Shown here piece by piece: positions 52,901 through 62,426 of a stretch of 64,000 bases of DNA. The number at the start of each line of letters is the position of its first letter. The stretch's first letter is position 1. The translations under genes and the position numbers were made by a program. This DNA comes from Paroedura picta. Lineage: Eukaryota > Chordata > Lepidosauria > Squamata > Gekkonidae. The stretch spans positions 14,177,501-14,241,500 of the forward strand of contig NC_135379.1 in NCBI RefSeq assembly GCF_049243985.1, written 5' to 3'. The notes beneath the pieces are model-generated. The model had not been told where the DNA came from, did no database searches, and saw only the letters and a list, made by a program, of their open reading frames with translations.

Positions 52901-55900
52901 AACTGAGATGTACTTACTGAACAGATTTCTGATTCGGCTGGCTCCCACACCAACAAACATCTCATCAAACTCAGAGCCAGAGGCATAATAGAACGGCACG
53001 TCGGCTTCGCCGGCCACAGCTCTGGCAAGCAGTGTTTTCCCAGTACCAGGGGGCCCCACCAAAAGGATACCTGGCAAAAGAATGGCACCAAAGCATATGA
53101 GGAAGCACATCCTCAATGGCCTATAATGCTCCGCATGCATCCTGAGTCTTGTGCCTTCCTAACAGAATATCTCATTACCCAGTACTAAATACTACTTCAG
53201 TTTAGACTTCAGCCAGACAATAAGTCCATAAAGACAGGGTACATGCAGCACTATGGCTGACATAGGGACACAGCTTAGCAAGAATGAAAAAATCAACCGC
53301 ACTGTATTAAAAGTAATTTTAATTTAAATAGATTACTTTCAATCGTAATGAGCTAGAACATTGTTCTGAACATAAGAGAAGGGGTGGGGTCAATTTAAAC
53401 ACATGAGTTGTTCCATAGAACATGGTTGCTGTTTCATTAAAGGGGGGCCAATAATCAGAGGGTCAAACTTACCTTTAGGAAGTTTACCTCCTAGCACAGT
53501 GAATTTCTGAGGGTTTTTCAAGAATTCTACTACTTCTTGCAACTCTTGCTTAGCTTCTTCAACCTGTATTCAAACAAATGAAAAGAGATTTAGTATTTAT
53601 AATAAATGGGGCGGGGGAGAGCGGGAGAAGAATCACTGGGTACCCCATGCTTCTGTAGCTTCAAGGCCAGAGGATGGCTATGCACCGCATGTCAAGCTGC
53701 CCTTGAAAACAATTCAGAAACTTCAACTGGTAAAGAATGTAGGTGCACATCTGTCAGCAACAGCCCAGGGGTGGCAGGAGATTAACCCCACCCTGAAGCA
53801 GCTTCACTGGCTACCCAGCTGCCTCAAAATCCATTGGCACTCACCTGGCCTTGCTCTACACCAGCCATTCTGGCTCCCTGGATTGCCAGGAAATGCAAGA
53901 AGACCTACTACCATGGCTCTCTTCTGTGGGCAATGTAAGGCAGTCTTTTTCAGACAGGACTAGGAGGTGAATTATATCTGCGGTGAATCTGGCCGGGCTG
54001 CCTGATGCTTTTACAACCTTGTTTCTAGTTCTTTATGCTGCCTGGGTTCCTCAGGTCACATCATCCACAACCTGCAGGGGGACTCAGCTAGCTTTTCTCT
54101 CTCCCCCTCTAGAGACAATGCCTAGTTGCTGGTCAGTGCTGCACCTAGGAACTGGTACTAATCTCAACACCCTCTAAATCAGTGGTCCCCAACCCCCGTT
54201 CCTGAGACCGGTACCGGTCCATGGATCAGTTGGTACCGGGCCACGGCTGCTCCTCGTCCTCCTCCCCGGCTGCTGCCTCAGGGGCTGCCCTGCCACTCTG
54301 CCGCCGGCTCACCTTTGGTGCTCTCCAGCAGCTGCCATGGCTGGGGTTCCCCCTCGGCAGCCAGCTGATGCTGGCAGTGCCTCCCAGCGGGTGGCGAGAG
54401 GTCAGGGATGCCGGTGGGAAAGCAAGTGGAGCAGGGGCTCAGCCGGCATAGGCAACATCCCTCGGTAAAGGAGTACCCCCCCCCCCGGTGATAAAAGAGT
54501 TGGGGACCACTGCTCTAAATGATCCTCTGCCTGGATTACAAACTGAAAGACTGCTGCCTGAAGCCCTGGACAGCTGCTGCCAGTCTGAGTAAACAATACT
54601 GACTCTGGATGGATTGATAGTCGGATTCAGCTTAAGGCAGCTTCATATTTTCAGTGTGTTCAAAATACAAATATTGCATGCACACACACACACACAGAGA
54701 AATGGCAACGGTAATGATATTGAGAAGGATAATGATAATGGTTTTTAAGAGCCTGACAATACTAATTATGAAACCATCACTACAGTCTGGAGAGCCACTT
54801 TATCACTTAAAGCACACAAAAGTGAGAGCCTGTCTTTGTATGAGATACTAGATTGGTTTTCCTTAGGTGTCCCATTCATCCCAAAGCCATTAGCCGCGCG
54901 ATGGAAGGGCCGCCGTTTCCAAAACACAAGTCCAGAACCGCAGCAGACACAGATCAACTTGCATCTAACAGTGGCTTATGAAAGCAAATAAAGTATGCTC
55001 GGCAACAAAAATTCACTAGAAAGCCATTACAGAGAATGAACGCATGTCTAAAGGCGATTACACACTAATAAATATAAAAGTATTTCATATATATATTATA
55101 TAAAAGTATTTGATATAAAAGTATTTGACCTTACCCCTTTGACATGTTCAAAGGTGACATTTTTCATCTGAGTGGGGTCCACTTCAGCATCAAGGCCAGA
55201 AGATGCGCGAAAACGCACTGTGGGCCAATGGAAACAGGCAAAGGAATTAATTCACTAAAGCCACAGAACACAACGTATTTTGTGTTCAGCCTCCCTTTCC
55301 CCCCCTAAGCTAGCGGTTTGCAACCTTACCTTCGGCAGCAGTGTGCACGGCATGCGCATGCATGTGCGGCGTGCGTGCACACAACAATTGAGGTGCTGTG
55401 GAGGTGGCCATTGCCATGGCTCCACTGCCTCCGTAGGCTGCCACCTGTGACCACCTCCACCTGCCGCTGCCACCACCCACCTCCACTGCAGGCAACTTGG
55501 CATCCCCGAGGAAGGGACCAGGCGACCCCAATTTGAGTCCCAACCCCAAGATTGAGAACCACTGCCCTAAGCAAAGTAATATTGATAATCAAATGTTTGC
55601 TTTTTCCAGAATTGAAATCTATAAAACGGCATGTTGACGTTCTATCTCAACTACTTCGTGGTCTCCCTTGGCACACACCACTTATGCACCCAGACATTAC
55701 AATGAGAGAATCCTCTGGATTTCCCTTTATGGAAATCTTTGCGAAGATTTTAGCAAAGCCCCCGGAAGCAATGTAAAAACTTACTGGGCTGATCATAACA
55801 AAAAATTAAGTTAGAAGATTTATTTATAAAATACCAGCTCCACAAGTTTTGCCATACACAGTAAAAAGCAGATGGCAGAACTCCCCAACTTTCAAAAAGT

Positions 55901-58900
55901 CTTCAGTTGACCTGGGGAAAAAATGTGAACAGGTGCCCTGCATGAGATACTCTGAGCTATAATGTATTTCATACAGATATATTCTGCCCTATTCCTGTGG
56001 TTTTCAGAGAAAAGAAATAAGCTTTAGAAACAGAATTGCCTTTAGAGACACATTTCCAAAGTTGTTGGAGACAAGAGACTACGATCTTGTCAGGTTTATT
56101 TAACTTGCAATGTTAGCCTGAACTTAAAAGGACCAGACCTGTGATATGGAAGCACTATTGTACAAAGAAAAAGTGAAAGATTCAAAGAGAATGAAAAGTT
56201 AACAAACCAGTATAAGAAGAGCTTTTACCAGATAAGAATGGGTATTTTCCTAAACCATAAATACTAAGCAGTATAAAAATTATGAGACAGAGCCGGGTTC
56301 GCCTTAAGGAATCTGTTGAAGAAAAAAAAAATTCAGGTTAAGCTATCTGGAAAGATGTAAAATTCCCAGAAATTTTAAAACCACAGCAGGGAGAAGTTTC
56401 AAGCAAGTGAACTGACCAGTTGTACGTTGTGTGAGTGTGTATGCTTTCAAAAAGCCCTCAGCAAACCCGATTTTGAAGGAATCTTGATGAGCTTCAGGTA
56501 TATTTTTTGTTTTCCTCAGGTTCTCTAAACTTTCAACATCAGTACCTCTATCTCTCAGTAGGAGAGCCTAAGCATATAACAAGTGGAGAAAGAAGCTGCG
56601 TTATTTTTTTTAAATACATAATCTGTACCAATCAAATAAAATAATTCTTGTCTGAAAGTTCTTTATCTTGAATGGACTTCCTTTATGCTCCCCAATTTAA
56701 ATCAAACTTCACAAATTTCAGTTGCTGCAGGTTAGCTTTGATACAGAATTACTTGACTCAGACATAAGGATCATAGCTAAAAGCATCGGTGTGAAATCTT
56801 TAAGTATCCTTTATGCAGCAAACAAACTTTTGACATAGATGAAATATCAAAACCTTCAGACTGACCACTGTCTAATAGTTGCACTTCAATTAACTGATGG
56901 AACATTAATTTTCCAGGATCCCCTAGAACACTTTAATTGATAAGGTTACCTTTGGATTATAGTACGGTAAAGGTAAATGTATCCCCGGTGCAAGCACCAG
57001 GTCATGTCTGAGCCTTGGGGTGACACCCTCTAGCGTTTTCTTGGCACACTCAATACAGGGTGGTTTGCCATTCCCTTCCCCTGTCATTACCATTAATCTT
57101 TCAACTAATGCTTGTAATTTTCACTGTAGTTGTCGGAAACCACAGTGTCAATCGTTCAAAGGGACTTCTCTTCATCCCTCCTGCAAACTTATCCATACTG
57201 TACATAGCTCATCTGCCAACTGAAACAGCTTTTGTCTAGCTGAAGGGAACTTTCTGCTCTTCCACTACAATCTACTAATCATGAAATGCTGCTCCCAGGG
57301 AAGGGGAGACCCTCAGCAACACAGCATAGAAGGAAAAGCAGAGCCCTGCAGTGGGAGAAAGGAATCTGGAACAACAAAGAAACCAATGTGCCCAATATCC
57401 CAAGCAGAAACAATCTTAACAGTCAAATGTTTTCCCCACAGAGTTCTCACATTCATCCAATTTTATCTGACTTATCTGCATTCAGACCGCATACCCCACA
57501 GATCACAGATTAATTTCACTGTTCTAAAGTTTTTCAGGTATATGGAGGATAATTTCTAAAGCAGTTCTCAAAAGAAGTGTCACGAGATTGTGAAAATCTT
57601 AAGTCTTGCCTTAAAAAACGAGGGAGCTACATTTTCTGTTTCAGTTAATCGCTGCGATGTGGACTGCAGGCGTCTTGCTCTTGATTTCAGAGTCTTAAAG
57701 CCCCGAGACTGAACAAAAACTTTAAGGGGAAAAAAAAAAACATAAGAAAGCATGATTCTTCCAAGAAAACATTTCCCCCCCCCAGGAAAATATATTCTAT
57801 AGGTTCTCCTTGGATTACACATTTCAAAATTTAAAAACTAAAATACAGATGCAGCAGGACCTCAAAGTCATGCAACAAGTTCTGCCATCCCAAGAGGGAC
57901 TTAGGCTTGTTTCTTGAACAATGGCTTTCTCTGGGGACAGCCACCCCTTTTGAATGAAGAGAGATTTCAAAGGAGTTTTTGATATAGCCCTGGAAGGAGG
58001 GGAGACGTGAGCTCTACTGTTCAGGAATAATAGGTCAAAAATCTCACTTGACATAAGCAAGCCCTTGGGCAGGCCTCAAGAAATAAACTAAGCAGAAGAA
58101 AAATGTCTCAAGTTGGCAATAGCAAAAAGATTTCTTCCAATGAAAACAATGTTCAAAACAAAGACTTTTTTCTTCTTATATTATGACTAACAGGTCTCCT
58201 ACGTCAGCGAATAAACAATGCAGGCAGTCTCAAAGGCTGAATGTTAACTGTCATAATGGACCCATAATGGATCAATTTTCTTTAAACAGATACTGAAAAC
58301 CCGGTACTCTTATTATGCATCTCTGTGTGTGGCAGTGTGTGGGATCTCCTAGGAATACTGGAGTTGTGATGGGTGACAGGCAATGGCAAACCACTTCTAA
58401 ACATCTCTTGCCTGCTTGCTAGACAATCTCAGGATCTCCTGGCTACATTACACACGTGCCATATGATAAATAAGTATAGTAGTACTACACTGATGATAAA
58501 GCACTGTCAACATTCACACAGCTGGTATGCTATGAGCAATGTTGTGATGCCTCCTTCCCTGTTACTGTCCTGTCCCCTCCTCCAAAAAGACAGTCAGGTA
58601 CGCAGCAGCAGCAGCTTCTGGAATCCTACCTGGCCAGCGCTGAAGATCAGAGCATATGCTCCGGAGGGGGCTTGGATGTTGTCTGTATGGGTAAGATGAG
58701 CGCAAAATACTATATATGTCTGCAAAGCCTAGAAAGTTAGCAAGAAGAAAAATACATTTACAAGTCTGAGTTTAAAGGCCACATAATTCCATGCACATAC
58801 ATTTTGTTTAAGAGTTACATTTTGGCATACGGCTAAAGTGGTGAAGCATCTTTTTAAAATAAATCAGTCACTTAAAACATATTTAAGAACTTAAATTTTG

Positions 58901-61900
58901 ATAGTCTTAGCAACATCACGACGAATGGGCTGGGTTAGATAAACCAGTGCTGGAGGAAACACTGGGTAGTGGTCATATAAGGCAGGGGTAGTCAACCTGT
59001 GGTCCTCCAGATGTCCATGGACTACAATTCCCATGAGTCGCTGCCAGCACTTAAAGTTGTCACGGTCCCTTTAAATGTGTTCTTGAAGCTGTAACTTCAC
59101 CTGGAATGGTGTTTAAAGGGAGATCACTCTCTTTAAATGCCGCTTAGCTGTGGCTATCCTGTTTTCCTGGATAATCCTGAAAAGGGGGGGGGGTATCCAG
59201 GACTGGCTAAATGTAATAGCTGAAAATAGCCCCCCCCCCCCACCACCACCACCACATAGCTGGCTGAATTAATATCCAATAATTACCGGTAAGGTATTTT
59301 CCAGCTTGGACAGAGCTGAATGTGCACCCCGAATAGCCACAAAGAGAGTGATGCTTCCAGTACTGATTTTTCAAGTTAGTGATGCTGCTGCATTTGAGGA
59401 TACCAACCTCCATCAATTCCAGTGCTCCATTTCGGCACAAAAGCATTTCCCCTCTGCTCTGATCAAGCTGATCACAATGTGTATTGTACCTCTGAGTTCC
59501 TGCTTTTCCACATCCCTCCCACTTTCTGGCTGGGATATACAGACTCAGATCTCCATTCAACGTCATGTTTGACAAAGGGAGCTTTGACTCTCGAAAGCTT
59601 ACACTTCAACAAAACCTTGTTGGCCTCTAAAGCGCTACTAGACTTGAATCGAGCTCTTCTAAAGCTATCTTCTGAAGCAATCCTAATGGAATCTAGCCAC
59701 GAAACGTAATTCGGAGGTGAATAAAGTTAAACCCAAAGTGGGAAGGTGGGAAGCAAAGCTTAATGGATTGTGGAAGCAAAACTAGCTCTTGACGATATTA
59801 AAGAGGCCTTGTAAGGAATAGAAATATAGAAGTAAAGCAGAAAACAGGCGTCTTTCTAGATCAAGTGTCCACTCTGCCCTCATGTATCTCCATGTGCAGG
59901 GCTATGTTGCTTGAGATGAAACTCAATAAGTGATACACCTCACGCCACTATAATCTTCTGAGACGTACCGTACTTATTTTCAAAGAAGGACTGTGCGGAT
60001 ATATATGAGGTATGCCACGGAGAAGAGACTTTGTTTTCTACACAATAGCCAGGAAGTAGCTTGTCTACCAGTTCATCCAGTTGGCTGGCTTTCAAGTCAG
60101 ACAGTCCTAGGTCTCGCAGATTAAGTACAGGCTGTAAGAGGAGACATAAATAAAGTCCAAAACATTGGGATTTTAAATACATGGTTCTAAAATAGGAGGA
60201 TTAGGCCACAGTCCCTGACATGAATAAGAATAGTTATTTATCCATGCTGTTTTTCCCTACCTGAAGGAGTCTCAAAGTGGCTTACAATCACCTCCCCTTT
60301 CCTCTCCCCACAACAGACACCTTGTGAGGTAGGTGTGGCTGAGAGATTCCAGATATTATTGAAGAAGAGTTGGTTCTTATATGCCTCTTTCTCTACCAGA
60401 AGAAGTCTCAAAGCGGCTTACAATTGCGTTCCCTTTCCCTTCCCCACAACAGTCACCCTGTGAGGCAGGTGAGGCTGAGAGAGCCCTGATATTACGAAAA
60501 AGAAGAAGAGCTGGTTCTTATATGCTGCTTTTTCTCTACCAGGAGACTGAAAGTGGCTTACAATTGCCTTCCCTTTCCTCTCCCCACAACAGACACCTTG
60601 TGAGGGAGGTGAGGCTGAGAGAGCCCTGATGTTACTGCTCAGTCAGAACAGCTTTATCAGTGTTGTGCTGAGCCCAGCTGGCTGCATGTGGAGGAGTGGG
60701 GAATCAAACCCGGCTTGCCAGATTAGAAGTTGGCACTCCTAACCACTACACCAAGCTGGTTTTTAATTTCCTTCCCTACCCCCAATTATTTAATGTAAGT
60801 CTGATACCTCCTCAAAATGGTAATTCATTCCCCTTAACTATTTAAACTGTGTGATCCTTGCTAAAGATATAAAAGTTGTTCAAGAGAATGCTGCTCATCT
60901 GGATGGAAACAAAAGGAAGGGAGGAAACTGAAACACAATTGGTATTCGGGACCCTGGTATGAATATTAGCTGACTAGGAATCGCTATTGTTCATAGACAT
61001 CTGCAATTTTTTGAGCTGGCATAGCTAGTCAGTTCAAAATAATTCCCTACTGGAACGCTGCCCCAGAGGTGCTGGTTCTATGTGCTGGTCTCATGCTGAG
61101 CCCCAAAGGCAAGTGCCTCCAAAGTACCATGTCAAATTCAGGACCATCTCCAGCTCTGACCTCAGGAGAAGATGGGGTCTGTGATCTTATGCTGCACTTA
61201 GGATGTGCTCTCCAAGGCTAATTTGACCAAGATTGTCCCACTTTTGGAGGGACATCTGGGGGCACTGGGCAAATTGTACTTATGTTGAAATTTAAAAATA
61301 TATATTACAATACTATTTTTGCATTCTATGAAACTTTTTGTTGCTCCATATAGACCAAATTTTTAATCAAGACCCCCCCCCCCCGGTCAATGGTGTCCCG
61401 CTTTACCAATGTTAAAATCTGGTCACCTTATCCAAGGCAGCACATACACACATAATATCCCCAAACCCTGCCCACTTCCCACAACTGGTGCTGGGAGATA
61501 GGTCCCTCCTTGACTTGGTGCCAGGTTCACCCTGCCACCATGGCTGACAACTGTTGGATTCGGTGCTGCTGTTAAGGCCAGACATCAAAGCAATGATGTC
61601 CTTTTAAGAGTGAGAAAATAGTTTCATGTAAAATATTCTTCTCCACTGTCCCCATGCAATAGGCCAAATCAAGCAGATCTTTGCTCACAGTAAGGAGCCT
61701 CGTTGCCTTCCCCCTCTTGTTGTAATCCCTTCAGAAGCTGACCTTGAGGGTTCTACAGTGTGGGATATGACATAGGGTGCTGTGATACAACCCAGTATAA
61801 AATACTCAAGTGGCTTTGCTTGAGCAGACCTTTTATGATGTCTTTTGAACTCCAGAAGGCTACATCTGCTACATGCACCTTAAGTCAAACACCATGCAAA

Positions 61901-62426
61901 TATAAACTACAAGAGCTGCCCGACCATACTTGGGTGCAGGGGATCCCCACCCAATTTCTCACTGAGCTCAGTATGATTCAGGGGCTGTGCCACTACTGCG
62001 AGTGTGACTCCTGAGTTGTGCCACCACTGGTGGCATATCCAGCTCCTGGGTGATGCTATGCCTACCAGGCACAGCGCAGCGCTCCTGAGCTCTAACAATG
62101 ATCCCTGTACCTTTTCTTTTTTTAAGATTTCAGATTTTTCTGCAAACTTGGGAGGGGTCATTCCTGTTCAAGGAATGCTGCCCCATCAGCAGATTTAGGT
62201 GTCTGCAGATAGGGGGTTCGCTTTAGAAATAGTATATAGGTGATGCGGTATTACAGGCACATGGATCAATCTTATACCACTCAGATCTTATTACCTCGCT
62301 GCTTTGTACGTCATGTTCAGGCGCCACATCCCTTTGCACACACTGGGTAGATGTTGTAGCAAAAGATGGTTTTGGAGTTTTGGGTGTATGGAAGCCATTG
62401 ATGAGGTGACTCAGAGGAACTGTGAC
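43798..62426 (-). CDS. YME1L1: Mitochondrial i-AAA protease YME1L1, 18 of about 19 coding exons
   Basis: Eighteen exons join without frame error into 701 residues plus stop. YME1L1 is the ATP-dependent zinc protease of the inner mitochondrial membrane with its active face in the intermembrane space; it processes OPA1 and degrades unassembled inner-membrane proteins. Order seen: N-terminal region ([16 protein letters not shown]), matrix-side region, one membrane helix ([14 protein letters not shown]), AAA module with Walker A GPPGTGKT, Walker B VIFIDELD and arginine motif IRPGRFD, then the zinc protease with HESGH and the [12 protein letters not shown] block, ending LEGKKLEVR. Compared with human YME1L1 as I remember it, only about 11 N-terminal residues are missing; their exon lies right of this window. 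Exon 2 joins directly to exon 3, matching the shorter (716-residue) human isoform. No lesions seen. Confidence 0.95.
44205..44484. mobile_element. hAT-type nonautonomous element (CAGTGGTCCCCAACC family), copy 2
   Basis: Starts GAGTGGTCCCCAACC and ends GTTGTGGACCACCG with the perfect duplication GCTTACAG (44197-44204, 44485-44492). CpG-rich interior with GCGCATGCGC-type hairpins. Located in the last YME1L1 intron. Confidence 0.9.
44858..44944 (-). CDS. YME1L1: YME1L1 exon (LGVMTY...)
   Basis: 29 codons, phase 0 to 0: [20 protein letters not shown] to RLLLK; donor AAG/GTAAGA. Confidence 0.95.
45283..45380 (-). repeat. Sauria-type SINE, partial
   Basis: Reverse 3' part only (GAAGAAGAGTTGGTTCTTAT to CCATTCCTCTCCCCACAAC), then joined to an old LINE-like 3' end at 45382-45485. 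Confidence 0.8.
45505..45594. mobile_element. Palindromic hAT-type MITE, copy 8
   Basis: CAAGGGTAGTCAGAAC to GTTTGACTCCCCCTG with a shortened centre. Flanks CACCAGAC and CACTAGAC agree at 7 of 8 positions. Confidence 0.82.
45815..45888 (-). CDS. YME1L1: YME1L1 exon (ASSDFDNAT)
   Basis: Phase 1 to 0: completes Gly then [20 protein letters not shown]. The Asp in this block is the likely third zinc ligand of the FtsH family. Confidence 0.94.
45995..46121 (-). CDS. YME1L1: YME1L1 exon (GGRVAEE)
   Basis: Phase 0 to 1: [20 protein letters not shown] to [17 protein letters not shown], core of the zinc protease domain. Confidence 0.95.
46344..46600 (-). repeat. Sauria-type SINE
   Basis: Reverse copy with a short internal loss near the 3' end; tRNA-like head complement ACCACTACACCAAACTGG at the right. 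Confidence 0.88.
47551..47702 (-). CDS. YME1L1: YME1L1 exon with zinc motif HESGH
   Basis: Phase 1 to 0. Encodes [18 protein letters not shown], the HEXXH motif HESGH, and MPRGPTLGH. The splice donor is CAT/GTGAGA; the frame stays open past it into the intron, so reading straight through would give a false C-terminus. Confidence 0.95.
47783..48035 (+). repeat. Sauria-type SINE, diverged subfamily
   Basis: Forward copy with head GGTGCAGAGGTTAAGAGTGG and the GGTGTCTGTTGTGGAGAG body. More diverged than the other copies, so probably older. Confidence 0.8.
48327..48463. mobile_element. Palindromic hAT-type MITE, copy 9
   Basis: CAGGGGTAGTCAACC to GTTGACTACCCCTG, near-perfect palindrome. Flanks ATATTGCT and ATCTTGCT agree at 7 of 8 positions. 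Confidence 0.88.
48555..48710 (-). CDS. YME1L1: YME1L1 exon (end of AAA module)
   Basis: Phase 1 to 1: [20 protein letters not shown] to EFSKDKILM, the helical lid of the AAA domain. Donor ATGG/GTAGGC. Confidence 0.95.
49375..49487 (-). CDS. YME1L1: YME1L1 exon with arginine finger motif
   Basis: Phase 2 to 1: [20 protein letters not shown] to IKYDQ; IRPGRFD belongs to the second region of homology of AAA proteins. Confidence 0.95.
49641..49795 (+). repeat. tRNA-derived SINE, second family, 5'-truncated
   Basis: Forward copy from TACCCAGCTTGCTGGGGGGT to the ACTTTTACCTTTACC tail; the tRNA-like head is missing. Confidence 0.8.
50005..50388. mobile_element. hAT-type nonautonomous element (CAGTGGTTCTCAACC family), copy 2
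   Basis: CAGTGGTTCTCAACC to GGTTGAGAACCACTG with the perfect duplication TTTTAATT on both sides (49997-50004, 50389-50396). About 100 bp longer than the copy at 26372. Confidence 0.92.
50487..50549 (-). CDS. YME1L1: YME1L1 63-bp exon
   Basis: Phase 2 to 2: [20 protein letters not shown]. Acceptor TTCTATAG, donor GATAA/GTATGT. Confidence 0.95.
51205..51300 (-). mobile_element. CR1 LINE 3' end fragment
   Basis: Reads GGGTCATCTAGTTCAACTCC and TGCAGGACACTCCC, the reverse of an old CR1 3' end. Confidence 0.6.
52094..52226 (-). CDS. YME1L1: YME1L1 exon with Walker B
   Basis: Phase 1 to 2: [20 protein letters not shown] to [16 protein letters not shown] is the Walker B box. The residue spanning the left junction reads Lys where human has Arg. 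Confidence 0.95.
52480..52700 (-). mobile_element. Retroelement 3' fragment, possibly Penelope-like
   Basis: Repeat-like segment with the motif ACGCGTTTTGACCC and GGGTCTTCTTCAGTG on the plus strand, of the sort I associate with Penelope-like or related retroelement ends. The body of the element is absent. Confidence 0.4.
52590..52626 (-). ncRNA. Hammerhead-ribozyme-like core, candidate 2
   Basis: Minus strand reads CTGAAGA, a perfect GACCC/GGGTC stem with loop AGTA, then AAAAC, GCG and TTTGGTC. The order fits a minimal hammerhead (CUGANGA - stem II - GAAA - short stem III - GUC), with GAAA changed to AAAA. Confidence 0.35.
52918..53070 (-). CDS. YME1L1: YME1L1 exon with Walker A
   Basis: Phase 1 to 1: [20 protein letters not shown], pore-loop region [19 protein letters not shown]. 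Donor TTCA/GTAAGT. Confidence 0.96.
53473..53563 (-). CDS. YME1L1: YME1L1 exon (VEEAKQEL...)
   Basis: Phase 0 to 1: [20 protein letters not shown] and [10 protein letters not shown], start of the AAA module. Confidence 0.95.
53650..53990 (+). mobile_element. Degraded L3/CR1-like LINE fragment
   Basis: Contains AAACTTCAACTGGTAAAGAA, GCAGCTTCACTGGCTACC and a GGCTCCCTGGATTGCC-like block typical of old chicken-repeat-like LINE 3' regions. No intact frame. Confidence 0.5.
54180..54512. mobile_element. hAT-type nonautonomous element (CAGTGGTCCCCAACC family), copy 3
   Basis: CAGTGGTCCCCAACC to GTTGGGGACCACTG, perfect duplication CTCTAAAT (54172-54179, 54513-54520). Confidence 0.92.
55135..55217 (-). 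CDS. YME1L1: YME1L1 exon (linker to AAA module)
   Basis: Phase 1 to 0: [20 protein letters not shown] and TFEHVKG. Acceptor GGCCCACAG, donor GGG/GTAAGG. Confidence 0.94.
55311..55564. mobile_element. hAT-type nonautonomous element (CAGTGGTTCTCAACC-related), copy 3
   Basis: TAGCGGTTTGCAACC to GATTGAGAACCACTG with the duplication CCCTAAGC (55303-55310, 55565-55572). Its GC-rich centre differs from the other two copies, so it may be a separate subfamily. Confidence 0.85.
56229..56312 (-). CDS. YME1L1: YME1L1 exon with the membrane helix
   Basis: Phase 1 to 1: [20 protein letters not shown] and GKYPFLS. A basic cluster followed by one hydrophobic helix anchors the protein in the inner membrane. 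Confidence 0.93.
56417..56567 (-). CDS. YME1L1: YME1L1 exon (KNIPEAHQ)
   Basis: Phase 0 to 1: [40 protein letters not shown]. The acceptor is GCTTAG; an AG 18 bp further in would lose residues conserved with mammals. Confidence 0.9.
56963..57090 (-). repeat. tRNA-derived SINE, second family, partial
   Basis: Reverse 3' part: GGTAAAGGTAAATG tail and CTTGGGGTGACACCCTCTAG. The head is missing. Confidence 0.75.
57610..57719 (-). CDS. YME1L1: YME1L1 exon with GC donor
   Basis: Phase 1 to 0: [20 protein letters not shown] to ENVAPSFFK. Acceptor CCCCTTAAAG. The donor is AAG/GCAAGA, a GC-AG intron; the frame and the conserved SF(V/F)K junction support it. An Arg/Lys-rich segment near a known mitochondrial processing region. 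Confidence 0.88.
58630..58719 (-). CDS. YME1L1: YME1L1 exon ([10 protein letters not shown])
   Basis: Phase 1 to 1: [20 protein letters not shown] and ICSDLQRWP. Acceptor TTTGCAG, donor CCAG/GTAGGA. Less conserved with mammals than its neighbours but clearly alignable (SICSDLQ). Confidence 0.9.
58983..59050. mobile_element. Palindromic hAT-type MITE, left half
   Basis: CAGGGGTAGTCAACC to GCTGCCAGCA; the second arm is gone. Confidence 0.75.
59560..59660 (+). repeat. Repeat tail with hammerhead-like core, candidate 3
   Basis: TTGACAAAGGGAGC, CTCTCGAAAGCTTACA and CTTGTTGGCCTCTAAAGCGC. The order CTGANGA-like - GGGAG/CTC stem - GAAA resembles a hammerhead core with a damaged first box. The downstream part is the same tail family as at 1362 and 21100. 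Confidence 0.45.
59969..60131 (-). CDS. YME1L1: YME1L1 exon 3
   Basis: Phase 0 to 1: [20 protein letters not shown] to [10 protein letters not shown]. Acceptor CTCTTACAG. The junction with the next exon gives NKY-D-IYS, three residues (GNL) shorter than the human protein as I recall it. Confidence 0.92.
60236..60768 (-). repeat. Three Sauria-type SINEs in a row
   Basis: Three reverse copies follow one another: 60236-60350 (partial), 60362-60492 (partial) and 60497-60768 (near full, with head complement at the right). Each starts with the same body and (AAG)n-rich tail, suggesting serial insertion into the tails or tandem duplication. It lies in YME1L1 intron 2. Confidence 0.82.
60770..62290 (-). 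other. YME1L1 intron 2, remainder
   Basis: No gene or clear repeat apart from a poly-C run near 61374-61384. No convincing counterpart of the extra exon of the longer mammalian isoform was found here by eye. Confidence 0.4.
62295..62426 (-). CDS. YME1L1: YME1L1 exon 2 (first coding exon in the window)
   Basis: Phase 0 to 0: [20 protein letters not shown] to [10 protein letters not shown]. Acceptor ATACTAG, donor GAG/GTAATA. It has no start codon of its own, so the initiating exon lies beyond 64000. Confidence 0.9.
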
